Below are positions 23,413 through 36,086 of a stretch of 64,000 bases of DNA, piece after piece. The position numbers were made by a program, and so were the translations under genes. The notes below the pieces were generated by a model that had not been told where the DNA came from, searched no databases, and saw only the letters and a program-made list of their open reading frames with translations. Each line of letters starts with the position of its first letter. The first letter of the stretch is position 1. This DNA is from Gorsachius magnificus (lineage: Eukaryota; Chordata; Aves; Pelecaniformes; Ardeidae), in NCBI GenBank assembly GCA_034008185.1, contig CM067081.1, forward strand, positions 2,108,001 through 2,172,000. The letters are read 5' to 3'.

Positions 23413-23682
23413 TCATAGAATCACAGAATCGTCTAGGTTGGAAAAGCCCTTTAGGCTCACCAAACCCAACCGTTCCCCTAACCCTGCCATCCCACCACTA
23501 AATCCTGTCCCTAAGCACCTCATCTACCCGGCTTTTAAATCCCCCCAGGGGTGGGGACTCGATCCCTTCCCTGGGCAGCCCCTTCCAGTGCCTGACAGCC
23601 CTTGTGGGGAAGGAATTTTTCCCAATGTCCAACCTAACCCTGCCCTGCTGCAACCTGAGGCCACTTGAGGCCATATCTTCTC
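23413..23682 (-). mobile_element. CR1 LINE 3' fragment
   Basis: Starts with TCATAGAATCACAGAATCG (reverse tail), then GGTTGGAAAAGCCCTTTA and the CCCTGGGCAGCCCCTTCCAG block. It belongs to the GGCTTTTCCAACC class. The 5' truncation is near 23682. Confidence 0.92.
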
Positions 23683-26261
23683 ATTCTAATGTTCCCACCA
23701 GCATGTGGAAGAGGAAAGACAGAGACCCTGAATGATCCCTCCACGGGGGACAAGGCAAGGAGAAACCCCTGTTAGACGTCAAAGAATCCAGCCATGATAA
23801 AACCTGGCCTCTCTCCAGCTTCTCCACAGGGAGCACATGAACTGGGCGTTTCTGTAAGGCATGTGGCTGCTCATCCCCCCACCAGCACAGCCAGACAGAG
23901 ATCCCACAGTCCTTGTTCTCATTCTCCTGCCCATGGTCTTGACCACAAGGTGGTGGATTAGAGACCCAGGGTCTCATCCTAGGTCTGCCACTCTGCGACC
24001 TCAGGCACATCACTTCAGCCCCTTGCCACTTCTGCATCTGTAATGACCTCACTTGAGGAGCAAAGCCTGGTAAAATGTGACCCACCAGGTCAGCCTGTCC
24101 TGGGCTTTGGGTCCCTGTGGTCCCCATGGCTTCCCAGCTGGCACAGCCCCCGCTGCCTGGTCCACAGCCAGGGGGAAGGAGCCACCTCGCAGTTGCCACG
24201 AGATCAGAAACCATTCCCTCTCCATTCTCCTTCCCTCTGTGCCCTGGGGAATTTCCATTTTTGCTTTCTCCCTGGATTACATTCAAAACCTCAGGCCACA
24301 CAGAAAAACAGCAAAGAGGCAGGCTGGTGGCAGGGAATGGTATTTAGGGAAGGAAGGAGATGCCCCCCATCCTCTGTTCTCCATGAAGTCAGAAAGCTGA
24401 GGGGTTAGGAAAGGTGTTCATCTCTGAGGACCCCCAAGATATCCACACAGGATAAGAGAGGTGTGCTCAGCCAGGCAAGGAGTTATGCACTGCTCTCCCT
24501 GGAAAAAGGGGGCTGGCTGCATGTCAGAGGCATCTGCAGTTCCCCATAACATTTTTGCACCAAGAAGGGGGTCTTCAGCGCAATCACACAAGGCAGAGCT
24601 TTTACACCCTTGTGTAAATATGCAGATTTCAACATTTCCTGGAAAAAAGGGCTACAACTCGGCTTAGGGATGCAGATACACCATCACGTCAAGTCATTTT
24701 GTAGGTTCTGGACCACTAGAAGCTGAAGATGCTTCTCCTCAGCTTTTCCTCTTCTTCTGTAGCTGCCATGCATGAGCTCCTGGTGCTGCCACCGAGCTCT
24801 GAGCTGCCAAGCTGTGATGGACAGGGTCAGGGCAAGGTATTCGTTGTGTTGTGACAGTCTGACCAGCAACTCTCCAGAGCTCAGGCTGGGAAGTTAAAAT
24901 GTTCTGGCCTGTGGCCAGCTGCTCTGGGCAAAGCCAGAACAAATATTCATCTCAGGCTAATTAGACTGAGGCTACATGTCCGGAAAGTCACTGCCTGCCT
25001 AGAGTCTGCTGGCTGGAGCAGAGGTCCAGAGAGGTTGTCCCTGGAGGAACGTGGTCAGAAGGCACCGTCATCCCTAAGCATGGTGACCACACTGTCTCTA
25101 CTGGGAAAAAAACCCAAGCCCTGGACCAGAAATGTCTATGGAAATGTGCTCCTGTCTGAAGCACCCTTTGGTTCCCACCAGGTCTGGTTGTTCCAGACCC
25201 TTGTGTGTGTCAGGGAGGGTCCCCCAGAATGACCAGTTCAGCCAGGCTCTCACTATTTCCACCAGCCTTGCTCTGGGAAGGCGTTGATGGTGGTGAGATC
25301 CCCTGGACCCCGGCCTAGACCATGATATATCTGATAAAGGCATTTTCTGCAACAACATTTGCTTTCAAGACAATATAAGTTCCTCTCTCTTATCGAGACA
25401 GTCCCAAGTAGAGCTGCTCCACTGGATGTGTCTGCTGCAAGATGCTCTGGGCTTTTCCTTGTGGGGGTCTGCAAGAGTTTAGCCTCTGTAAAAGCCTTTA
25501 AAGCTCTCAGATCCTGGAACCCCTCCAGATCTAGCCCCGTGTGCTCCATCCTTGGAGAGGACAGCTGTATGGCCAACCTATAGGGCTGAGCATTAACTTG
25601 ATGGGTTTGAGTTGGCCCAGGCTAAACCCCTGCCTGGCCATGGTTAGCAAGCGGTATGGCTTTAGCAGAGGAGGTTCAGTGACTGCGAAGTATTTGCAGT
25701 GAAAAAAAAAAGCAGTGTTTAACTGCAAAAAGGGAAATTAGAGAGAAATGAGGAAGCTCCGCAGAATTAAGCAGCTGAATTAAGCAGGATGACATTTTTT
25801 TGCAGATGGACTGGAAGTGGACTGAGGATGCAAATGCAAAGCACTGATTCAAAAAGGCCATAAAAAGGTTCCCCAGGGCAGCCAGAGCTAAACAGCAGGG
25901 TAAAAAATGTCATTAGAAGAAAGAAAATTTACTGCAGAAGGTCCATGCTGTGTCCAAAGGGTGGAGGCATGGAAGAGGTCATAACCATGGCAAGCTGAGT
26001 GCAAAAACCCACTCGAGTGTGCATGGAGGATTTTGGGGAACAACTCGCTAAAAGCTGAAAAGGGAGGTAACAGGAACCAAAGCCCACAGTGAAGAGCTAC
26101 GGAGCTTCTTGGTGTTGATAAAAATTTGTTGTGTTGAATTGCATGGTGGCGAGGCGGTGCCAGCACCTCCCATGAGCTGTCCCCATCCTGCTGTCCCACA
26201 GGGAGATGGGCTGGAGCTGTAACGAGCCCCAAGCCAAGGATGAAGATCTCTTCCAGTAATT
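23683..26261. other. Intergenic sequence, no gene recognised apart from a MIR-like remnant
   Basis: The MIR-like stretch at 23965-24050 is listed separately. Other open frames show no family signature. Confidence 0.4.
23965..24050 (-). repeat. MIR-like SINE remnant
   Basis: The plus text GTCTGCCACTCTGCGACCTC, AGGCACATCACTTCAGCC and CTTCTGCATCTGTAATGA follows the reverse complement of the MIR core (TGTGACCTTGGGCAAGTCAC, then CTCATCTGTAAAATG). The order and spacing agree over about 80 bases. Confidence 0.6.
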
Positions 26262-26621
26262 ACAGAATCACAGAATCCCAGAGTGGCAGGGGTTGGAAGG
26301 GACCTCAGGAAATCATCTAGTCCAACACACCCTGCTCGAGCAGGCTCACCCAGAGCAGGGGGCACAGGACAGCGGCCAGGCGGGGGTTGAAGATCTCCAG
26401 AGAAGGAGACTCCACAGCCCCCCTGGGCAGCCTGGGCCAGGGCTCGGGCACCCTCACAGTCAACAAGTTCTTCCTCCCGTTCAACTGGAACCTCTTCTGC
26501 TTCAGTTTGTGCCCATGGCCCCTTGTCCTGTCGCTGGGCACCACTGGGAAGAGTCTAGCTCCATCCTTGTGAACCCCACCCTTGAGATATTTGTAGGTGT
26601 TGATGAGATCCCCTCTCAGCT
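26262..26621 (-). mobile_element. CR1 LINE 3' fragment
   Basis: Begins ACAGAATCACAGAATCCCAG and continues through GGTTGGAAGGGACCTCAGG and the CAACAAGTTCTTCCTCCCG block to the GATGAGATCCCCTCTCAGC block. Same class as the copies at 3701, 27675 and 63788. Confidence 0.93.
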
Positions 26622-27674
26622 CCTCATGGTTATGAAAGACCCAGATTGCCATGACCAAGAGATGGAGCATGGGGGTGACAGCTGGTGTAGCTCATCCTCC
26701 ATCACCCACCTGGTGTCCTGCCTGGAGGATGCAGGGCAATGTGTGGAGGTTATAAAAGTGGGAAAGTTTCCAAGGCAGGGAAATTTTCTGGAGATTACTG
26801 AGCACGCCAACCCCACCTCCATCTCACAAAATCCTGCAGCCACAAAAGCAGGGCATGATTCAGAACAGGTATCACGTTGCTCTTTCCTTACCCCCATCCC
26901 TTTCCCGGTGGCCTCTGCCAGCAATGGGGCACCGGGGATTATGTAAATAGTTATAGAAAAAATGCACAACACGTTTATATATATATATATATTTATATAT
27001 AACATATGTTTCACAATATATTTTAAAAGTGTCACTGCTGCTGCCAGGATCTCTTCAGCTACCCCTAGGAAATCCCCAGGCAGGTTGGACACCTCCGGGT
27101 GACAGCCTGAGAAATACAACAGAGGCCCCCTTTCAGTAGTAGCAAACCATGTCGTTAACGCTGAGATTACCAGGGGTCAGTTTGCATCGTGCAGGGCAAA
27201 CATTTGCCCTTACTGGAAAAGGATTGCTTTATCTTCCCCTGCTTTTGTAAATGCTTTATCTGTGGGGTAATGAAGCAACAAAGTCTTCCTCTTGCTCTTT
27301 TTCTACTGAATCGGGTTTCTTGCAGTCTTCGAACTGATTCCTCCTCCCACACAGGGGCGACGTCAAGCATGCGTCCACCGGTTTCACAAGAATCCCATTA
27401 ACTCCCGACTGAACAAAACCCACAAAGCCTGCCCAAGCGACGGGGCTGGGGCAGAAGGCATTTTTTGACTGGGTGGTTGAACCAAAATTTGGGATGAAAA
27501 CATGACCCCAGCCAAAGGGAGGTCAAAGCGAATAGTTTCTGCTGGGTTTTTTTAACCCTTGCCTAGTTTGCTTTGCTTGCTTAAAAAAGAGACGAGCTGT
27601 TTCTCTGCTGAAAAAGTGGCTTTTTTTGAAGTGACAAGTCAAGGGGTTTGTATCAGAAAAGGGGGAAGGGGATT
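26622..27674. other. Intergenic sequence with a short (TA)n tract
   Basis: A (TA)n microsatellite lies at about 26972-27006. Nothing else was recognised. Confidence 0.4.
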
Positions 27675-28300
27675 CACAGAATCCCAGAGTGGCAGGAGTT
27701 GGCAGGGCCCTCCGGAGCTCAGCCAGTGCCACCCCCCTGCTCAAGCAGGCTCACCCAGAGCAGGGGGCACAGGACAGCGGCCAGGCAGGGGTTGAAGATC
27801 TCCCGAGAAGGAGACTCCACAGCCCCCCTGGGCAGCCTGCGCCAGGGCTCAGGCACCCTCACAGTCAACAAGTTCTTCCTCCCGTTCAACTGGAACCTCT
27901 TGTGCTGCAGTTTGTACCCATGGCCCCTTGTCCTGGCGCTGGGCACCACTGAGAAGAGTCTGGCTCTGTCCTTGTGACACCCACCCTTAAGATATTTGTA
28001 GGTGTTGATGAGATCCCCTCTCAGCCTTCTCTTCTCCAGGCTGAACAAGCCCAGCTCCCTCAGCCTTTCCTCCTAGGGGAGATGCTCCAGTCCCCCCATC
28101 ATCCTTGTTGCCCTCCCCTGGACTCTCTCCAGGAGTTCCTCATCTTTCTTGAACTGGGGAGCCCAGAACTGGATGCAGTGCTCCAGGTGGGGTCTCACCG
28201 GGGCAGAGCAGAGGGGGAGGAGAACCTCCCTTGCCCTGCTGGCCACACTCCTCTTAATGCACCCCAGGATGCCATTGGCCTTCTTGGCAACAAGGCCACA
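27675..28300 (-). mobile_element. CR1 LINE 3' fragment, about 625 bp
   Basis: From the CACAGAATCCCAGAGTGGC tail to a block coding on the minus strand for [20 protein letters not shown], the end of the CR1 reverse transcriptase ORF. Very similar to the copy at 3701-4503, so both are probably from the same subfamily burst. Confidence 0.94.
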
Positions 28301-30151
28301 CACTTCCCGAGCAAGCCACTTCATTTTAGAAGAAAAGAATAAAAATCTCCAAAAATGATGACGTGTTCTGGGAGTTCAGTTATTCCCCCAAATGATCTCA
28401 ATCCTCAACTAACGTTGGTCTTTGAGCAGCTGCTCAAATCTTTCTCTCCATCAAACCCCATTCCTCTGTGGTGCTCACCTGGCGTGACTCAGCCTCCTTG
28501 GACATCGTCGGCTGTATCCATGCCTCTGGGCTGTGAATGTCCAGATTAATCATTGCACCATGGCTGGCATGGTTTGGACCTGGGCTTCTTTAAAGCAACT
28601 CCTTTTTGGGATGCCCACTGATGGGTTGGAGGTGGCCACTCGGGTCAGGCTGGTGAGGGAGTAACCCTGTGGGATATGTAACCAGAAGATGGGTCCTGGA
28701 CTGTCTCATGGATGAGCACAGTTGTAACCAGGAGGAGCCATGTTTGCTTATCCCAGCATCATTGCTTACCCAGGGCCACGTTTCCTACGGCATCTTGAGT
28801 TTCTTGAGAGTGTACGTGGGCTCCTGGAGGGACCATCTCTTCCTCGTGGGTTCATTGGGTAGTGGAGTCTTGTGCAGGTCATGGACAACGTCTTTCCCAG
28901 GACAGGTATTACATCGCCCAAACCAGGCATCTGATGGGCCAAAGCAGGGGGGAGGAGAGCCCCAAAACACCGGGCATCCTCATCAACCAGAGAGCTGAAA
29001 CAGGGAACCCAAAGGGGTGAAGCTCTCTTCCTCCATCTACAGGCAGCCAGGAGGAAGAACAGCTGCTACAAATTAATTTTTACATGACGTTTCAACCCAG
29101 CTGCCTTCTGGAGATGCTGGAGGAGTTGCCATAACTCGGGAGTCCTTTGCTAATTGGAGCAAAAAAAGGAAATATTTTGGAGATGAGGGGGATTTTGATG
29201 CTACAAGGCATTGTCACAAAGTGCTGCTCTTCCTTCAGGCTTCGTGCTGCGGAGAGGAGACAGATGCTGAAACGCAGAGAGGGGTTGCAACATCTGGGAA
29301 GTATTGCTTGGGAATGGATGATGAATTTCTAGGAAATGATCCCAGAAAGTCTGGATGAGGCTCAAGCCAGTGGGGTATTAATCACCAGCTGGAACTGGGG
29401 CAATGGGACATTGCCCACAGCCCTGGCTGGAGGCATCATCCATATAGATGTTGTTCCATCTAGGCCCACAATCCCAAAAATTCCTCCCCCTGCTAGCACT
29501 GTCATTGCTTCCCACCCCAGCTCATCACCCCAGGAGCCGACCACAAGGGGGTCCCCAAGCCCAGACCACCCAGCCAGGAGCCCACAGCTCATTTGCCTAA
29601 TGAAGAGCAGATGGGGAGGCATCAGCAGGGAGGCTGCTCCAGGATTTTTAATATTTCCTTGGCAAAACTCTGTGGTTTTTCGGCTGCCTTCATGCAACCG
29701 CAACGTGCTGGACCGGCTTCACGGCCAACTTTGATGTGCAGATGGGTTTGGGGAGGCTGACGTTAGCGACGGTGTGGTGACAGTGATGCCCACCCACCCG
29801 CTGCCCCCATTGGGTTATTTTTAATCCTCAGCCTTGCAAGCTAATCCTGGGAGGATGCTGGAGGGGTGAGACATTAGAATATTGGCACCCTGCTGAGCAC
29901 AAGGCCCCGATGGTGCTGCAGGGGCTCTTTAGGGGCAATTTGTGTCATTTAACAACTCCCAGCTGGCCAGCTAGGCTTTCTTGATAGCCAGTGGAGAAGA
30001 AAAGGTATTTCTGGGGCATGCACCCGTGGACCCCCTTGAGATGCAGCTCTGGGCTGTTGAGTCATGTCCAGGGTGCTCTGATTTTGGACCCAGCCCTGTT
30101 CTGGGCAGGGGTTTGGACCGAAGACCTCCATGGATCCCCTTCCTAGATCTG
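28301..30151. other. Intergenic sequence, no gene recognised
   Basis: No repeat family or domain seen. Frames up to 130 residues are present without supporting signals. Confidence 0.35.
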
Positions 30152-30558
30152 AGGGATCTGGGGTTATTTAGTCTGGAGAAGAGGAGGCTGAGGGGAGCCC
30201 TTATCGCCCTCTACAACTGCCTGAGAGGAGACTGTAGCAAGGTGGGGGTCGGCCTCTTCTCCCTGGTAACAGATGATAGGACGAGGGGGAATGGTTTGAA
30301 GCTGCGCCAGGGCAGGGTTAGGCTGGACATTAGGAAAAACTTCTTCCCCGAGAGGGTTGTCAGGCTCTGGAATGGGCTGCCCAGGGAGGTGGTGGAGTCC
30401 CCATCCCTGGAGGTATTTAAAAGAAGGATCGATGAGGTGCTTAGGGCCAGGGTTTAGTGGTGGGATGGCAGGGTTAGGTTAAAGGTTGGACTCGATGATC
30501 TTAAAGGGCTTTTCCAACCAAAGTGATTCTATGATTCCATGATTCTATTCTATGATCC
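30152..30558 (+). mobile_element. CR1 LINE 3' fragment with intact C-terminal ORF2 frame
   Basis: The plus frame reads [20 protein letters not shown] and later [20 protein letters not shown] without a break to a TAG. The element ends CAACCAAAGTGATTCTATGA plus a short octamer tail. Confidence 0.93.
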
Positions 30559-33500
30559 TGTCTGATCCTATCTTGATGGGCTCCAGGCAGCTAGCCCAAC
30601 GGCAGTGCCACCAACAAAAGTGGCTCTGCCAGAGTAGGTCCTCTGGTTTCCCATAGGGCTGACAGAGGGGCGACTGGTCTTCTGTGCCCTCCACTAATGC
30701 GTGGAGGTCTGCTCAGGTGGGGTATGTACCCCCGGGGACCTGACCATAGGAAATGCATCCTCGCCATCATGGGTCCTGCACAGGGGGACAAGGACGTATA
30801 GCAAGCTCTGGGGTGTCCAACTGCTCCCTGAAAGCCACAGTAATGTCCCTTTCTCCTAGTGCAAAGGCTGAGGTCATTGAATCCTTTGCCCAAGGGGGAC
30901 CAGAAGCTCTGCTAACCGAATAGGATCATCCCCTGAGCACCTTCCTCTTCTTGCAGCCTTTCTACTTGGTCCTGCAAATTGCAGTGTGCAGGGACAGGAT
31001 CATACCGAAGACCTGGCCACCTCCCAGGAGTTACCAACCTGCTTTGCAGTCACATCCCAAGGTGCTCAGGCCCGTTTGCTCATTTGGGACTAGATGGACT
31101 CGTTCGACAGGCCATGAGAAAGAGCCGCACCCTGATTGCAAACAGGCCGTGCTGGAACCCACATGGTATCTTGTTCTGCTGCCAGGCTGCAAAATGCACT
31201 CAGCCACAAAGTGGGAGCAGAAGAATTGCATCTGGCTGGGGGTGGTGAAGCTGCTTCACCTAAAAAAGGTCTTAAGAAAGGTATCAAGTCCTCTTGCATC
31301 CTAGGGGAGGAGATTTGCAGGGCACCTGCCAGTGCTTGGCTTGCATCCCTGATCCCCGTGCTCACAGCTTCACTGATGGCATTGCAGGAGTGCTCAGGGG
31401 ACCAAGACGGCTGGTCCAGCAGTCCAGCCATGGATGAGGTTGTGCAGAGAGGTTCATAGCCCAGGTGAATGGCCAATCAGGGACACCCTTCCAAAATAAA
31501 CCCATTTCCAAATGCAGAGATGGTGGCAAATCCCCGTCGTGAAGGACACGTACCAAGGTCCTTCCTAACATGGGTCCCAAATGGTCTCCACCTCCATCCA
31601 TGCACTTGGGCTTGCACTTGGGATCCTTTCCCAATGGTGGCCAGCAGGTTTCCAAACTGCTTGCCCCAGTTTTGGGGGCAATGGAGCTGGAGCAGCAGGT
31701 CGGTGGCTGGATGAAAGGCAGATGGTGACCTTGCCCTTAAACCAAAGGCCATGGGAGGAGAGGCTGATTCCCTGGCTGTCTCACACACTGCAGCTCTGCT
31801 CACACAAGAGAAACTTCAAAGGGAGTATCAACATCTCCATCCCCTGGAAAGTCACCTGGATGAAAACCAGGACCCTGCCTTGAGTGGCCATGTGTGCCTG
31901 GGTGGACATCCTGGCATGGGCACAGGGACCCACCACTGGCACCCCGATGCTCCCACTGCTAGGCTGAGACACTGCTCTGCCATTGGTGTTGTCCCGGGAT
32001 GTTCCTAGGACATCATTAGCACCCCCGTGGGGGACATGAGGACCTCTTGCTCCTTGCTGCCACATCCCCTTAGCACCAGCAGAGGACTCTGCTGCAGCAG
32101 GGTTCAGCCTATTCAGCTAAATGGTTTCCCCTGTTAAAAAATCAGTGCAGGATGCTGGCTGTGCTATGGGGACCACAGTCTTCCATGCATCTTCCATCGT
32201 TTTCCAAGGTGTCCCACTGGTCATCTCACCAGCTGGGATCTCCTTTCCAAGTTCAAGGGTGAGAGCTTGCTGGTTGGAGGGCACCTCAGGGCTCCCATGG
32301 GATTTGTGGGTTGTGACATGATGCCTTTTCGCAGTGGGTGGTGTAAACAGAGGAGCAGGTTCTGGTGGGGGATGTCCTGCTCTACCACCAGCAGCATCAA
32401 ACGGGGCTGCAAAACCCACCCAGCCAAGATGTTTTTTGGGGTTTTTTTTGGGGGGGGAGACTGCTTCAGCACATCCTTTGCTGCAAAGGCAGAAGCCTCC
32501 AGCACCGAGCTGAGACCTTGCAGCTCATTTCGTGGGTGATGAGCCACAGCCAGGCAGCTTTCAGCTCGCTGGGAGGATTTGAAGAGTTGCTGTTCTTGTA
32601 TAAATTAAGAGGTTTTGGGGTACAGAGGGCTGTTTTGGCACAATCTCCCCTGCCTTTGGGAGGGCAGGCACCGGACAGGGCTCAGGCATGAGGGCTTAAA
32701 CCCTTCTCCTTCTCCTGGAGCATGGGAAGGATGCTCTGTGTGCATATATATGCTTATATACGTGTGCCTGTGTGTGTATATGTATGTACACGTCTGCATT
32801 TGCAGTGTGGCAGTCCAGCTGCTCCCCAACACACACGCCGAGATGTTGGTGCTCAGCCAGTGCTTCAAATTTCAGGTCTTTGGGGACAGAGAGCAAAAGA
32901 AAAGGATATTTTAAACTTCTAGGTTTTCCTGAGCATTTATTTGCCAAGGAGCCTGCAAATATTGGTGTTAGAGCCCTGAAAGCCTTAAAATAAACTCCTC
33001 ACAAAGCTGGGTGACTGGTGCGTTATTCCAAACACCCACTGGTTTGGTTTCTTCCAAAGAAAATTGTGCCTTGGCCCGTCCGTTTGGGGGAATTTCTTCA
33101 AGAACATGACTGGTCGGTGGGGTTTGGGAATCTCTTCCCTTTGAATCCAACACGGCTCTCCTGGCTGGCTTTGGGGCACGATCTGTCACCTTTCCTTACT
33201 CATCATTGATGGGGTGATGGACGCCTTCCCCAGCCACCGGTGGCTGTAGTGGGGGGGGAAAAGCAGCTGTGGATTCTCTGATGTCTAATAGAAAGATTGA
33301 GCCACTGGCGGAGGTCTCCTTTGGCTCTTTCATCTTTGCCATCACAAGCTGTTTTCTATGAAACTCAAAGCAGCTCAAAAGGGCAGGGCCTTCGTCCCTC
33401 TGTCGAACCGGCCAACTCGATCAGAAATGACTCAGAGGGGCAGACAGACGGACTTGTTCCTTAGAAAATCAAGACCCAAGGAGGCAAACCAAAATCAAAA

Positions 33501-34237
33501 TTAAGCCAGGACTCACTACTTGAAAAAAGCTGTGGCTGTACCAAGCGGCTTACAGTAACAACATGGCTCGCCGCCTGCTTCTGCCAGGTCAAGGGTCTGC
33601 TTCCTAGAAGGGCATGGTCGGGAAGGAAAAACCCTGTTCTGGGATGCTGGGAAGGTCTAGTGGAAATGTGCATCCCTCCAACTCACGTGGCCGGTTCGTT
33701 TGCTTGGCAGGAAACCCTCAGCGCTCTTAACTTGCTCTTCCTGCTCCCAGTGCTAAGAGATATTTAGAAAAAGTGGTTTGGGGGGTTGGGGGATTTTTTT
33801 TTGTTTGTTTCTCTGAAGTGAATGCACGTTCTCTGTGTTCCCCGTCAAGGGATATTATTCTTGCTTAATTCTCATTCTTGGGTTCGAGTGACTCACAGGA
33901 GCTACAGAGAAGTCATTGCAGGAAAAGTTTGGGTGTACTGCTGTAACACCCATGAGCTAAAGCTGTTCACGTGCCAGCCTTTCGTCCGCATGGCATTCAC
34001 CCCGGGGTGGGACTCCAAAACCTGGGCTGAAAATCAAGAGGGGCTTTTCAGAGAATGTATTTTGGAATGACTAACTTAGCAATTTTGGGGCTTGCAGCTA
34101 TTTCTTTGGCTTTATGCTTTTAAGTCTTCATGTTTTGGCAACCATAAGGGCTAGAATTTTTTTAAAAATTGAAACTAAAGCAGAACTTTCTCCCATGGCA
34201 CAGGGGAACACGAAGAAATCCTTTACAATTGGGTACA
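30559..34237. other. Intergenic sequence, no gene recognised
   Basis: Contains a short alternating TATATA/TGTGTG tract at about 32740-32795. No splice-bordered coding block was identified. Confidence 0.35.
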
Positions 34238-34466
34238 ATTCTTTACAATGAGGGTGGTGAAACATGGGAACGGGTTGCCCCGAGAGGGGGTGGAGGCCCC
34301 ATCCCTGGGAACATTCCAGGCCAGGTTGGCCGGGGCTGTGAGCAACCTGATGTGGTTCAAGGTGTCCCTGCTCCTGCAGGGGGGTTGGGCTGGGTGGCCT
34401 CTAGGGGTCCCTTCCCACCCAAACCATTCTATGATTCTATGACTCTATGATTCTATGATTCCATGA
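34238..34466 (+). mobile_element. CR1 LINE 3' fragment with well-kept octamer tail
   Basis: GAGGGTGGTGAAACATGGGA, GTGAGCAACCTGATGTGG and GGTCCCTTCCCACCCAAACC lead into a tail of about five ATTCTATG-type units. It belongs to the class ending CTTCCCACCCAAACC, also seen at 1185, 42261 and 48680. Confidence 0.94.
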
Positions 34467-35300
34467 AGTGGTTCTCCATCCCACGCTGCAGGGCAGCAGG
34501 CATTCACCGCGTCTGCATCTGAAAGACATTGCTGGGAGATCAAGCACAGCAAAAAGGCACAAAACTCATTTGACGGCTGGAGAAATCCACCTCGGGATGA
34601 GAGCGAAGGAATTAGAGCTCCTCTGATTCTTGCCAGGCAGTTTTCAAGGCAACTTGATCACAGTTTGCAATAAATTCATCAGCTGAGATGAGTGCATCCT
34701 AAAAGACTCGTTATGTTGGCAGAGAAAAGCACAGCAAAGCCAGGCAGGGGAGCAAGCGGCAGATAAATTGCAATGGAAAACAAAATATGTACTTCTTCAT
34801 GGGCACCATGGTTAGGTTTGGGAAACCTTCTTCTCTTGGTGTCTGTAGAGGAAGGTGAGAAGCCTCCGAGAACAAGAGGTTTCACTCCAACATGTGGAGT
34901 AAAACCTCTTGATTTGGTGGCTCCAATTGCTGGGTGAACCAGAAAAAGCATGGTGTCTGGGATGGGAGATTAATTACTTACAGATTCATTCATTAATTAC
35001 TTAATCTAGCAACTTCTGGTCTTCAACAGGCCTAGGAGAAGCTACCCACCAAGTCCATGGAGATACAACCAAACAGATCAGCTATCAAATTCATCATGAT
35101 ACCAGGGGCTTTGGCCCCTGTAAATCCCTGCAGTGCCCAGACAGCTCTCTCTGCAGCTGGGTTTTGCCAGAATGGGTGGGATCAGCCTTCTGCAAGAGTT
35201 TAATTCAAAAGATGTTAGGTGGAGGTTGAGAGTCACAGAGGTTTCACTTGGCAGATGAAGTCCAGGAGCAGTGGTCTCTTGTTGGGCATTGTATGGTCAA

Positions 35301-36086
35301 TTGTATGAGGTTCAACAAGGCCAAGGGCCAGGTCCTGCACTGGGGTCACAACAACCCCAAACAACACTACAGGCGTGGGGCAGAGGGGCTGGAAAGCTGC
35401 CCAGCAGAAAAGGACCTGGGGATGTTGGTCGACAGCCAGTTGAATATGAGCCAGCAGGGTGCCCAGGTGGCCAAGAGGGCCAATGGCATCCTGGCTTGTA
35501 TCAGGAGTGGTGTGGCCAGCAGGAGCAGGGCAGGGACCGTGCCCCTGTGCTGGGCACTGGGGGGGCCGCCCCTCGAATACTGGGGTCAGGGTTGGGCCCC
35601 TCCCTCCCCGAAGGACCTGGAGGGGCTGGAGCGTGTCCAGAGAAGGGCAGCGGAGCTGGGGAGGGGTCTGGAGCCCCAGGCTGCTGGGGAGCGGCTGGGG
35701 GAGCTGGGGGGGTTCAGCCTGGAGCAGAGGAGGCTGAGGGGAGCCCTCATGGCTCCCTACAACTGCCTGAGAGGAGGGGGGAGCCGGGGGGGTCGGGCTC
35801 TGCTCCCAGGGAAGGGGCGATGGGACGAGGGGCACCGGCCTCAAGTTGTGCCAGGGCAGGGTGAGGTTGGCCCTGGGGAACAATTCCTTCCCCAAAGGGC
35901 TGTCAGGCCCTGGAAGGGGCTGCCCAGGGAAGGGGTCAAGTCCCCATCCCTGGGGGGATTTAACAGCCGGGCAGAGGCGGTGCTGAGGGCCAGGGTTTGG
36001 GGGTGGGATGGCAGGGGTAGGGGAACGGTTGGGCTTGATGATCTTAAAGGGCTTTTCCAACCTAAACGATTCTGTGATTCTATGAT
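35301..36086 (+). mobile_element. CR1 LINE 3' fragment, about 785 bp, with an unusually open frame
   Basis: Encodes the end of the CR1 reverse transcriptase ORF (MRFNKAKGQVLHWG, EKDLGMLVDSQLNMSQQ, KRANGILACIRSGVASRSRA) and stays open through the 3' region into the tail. Its GC content is higher than the other copies. The tail is AAACGATTCTGTGATTCTAT. It is 5'-truncated, with no endonuclease or catalytic polymerase domain, so it cannot move on its own. Confidence 0.94.

Noticed and set aside
33880..33900. tRNA B-box-like GGTTCGAGT
   Set aside because: No matching A box, anticodon arm or acceptor stem around it.
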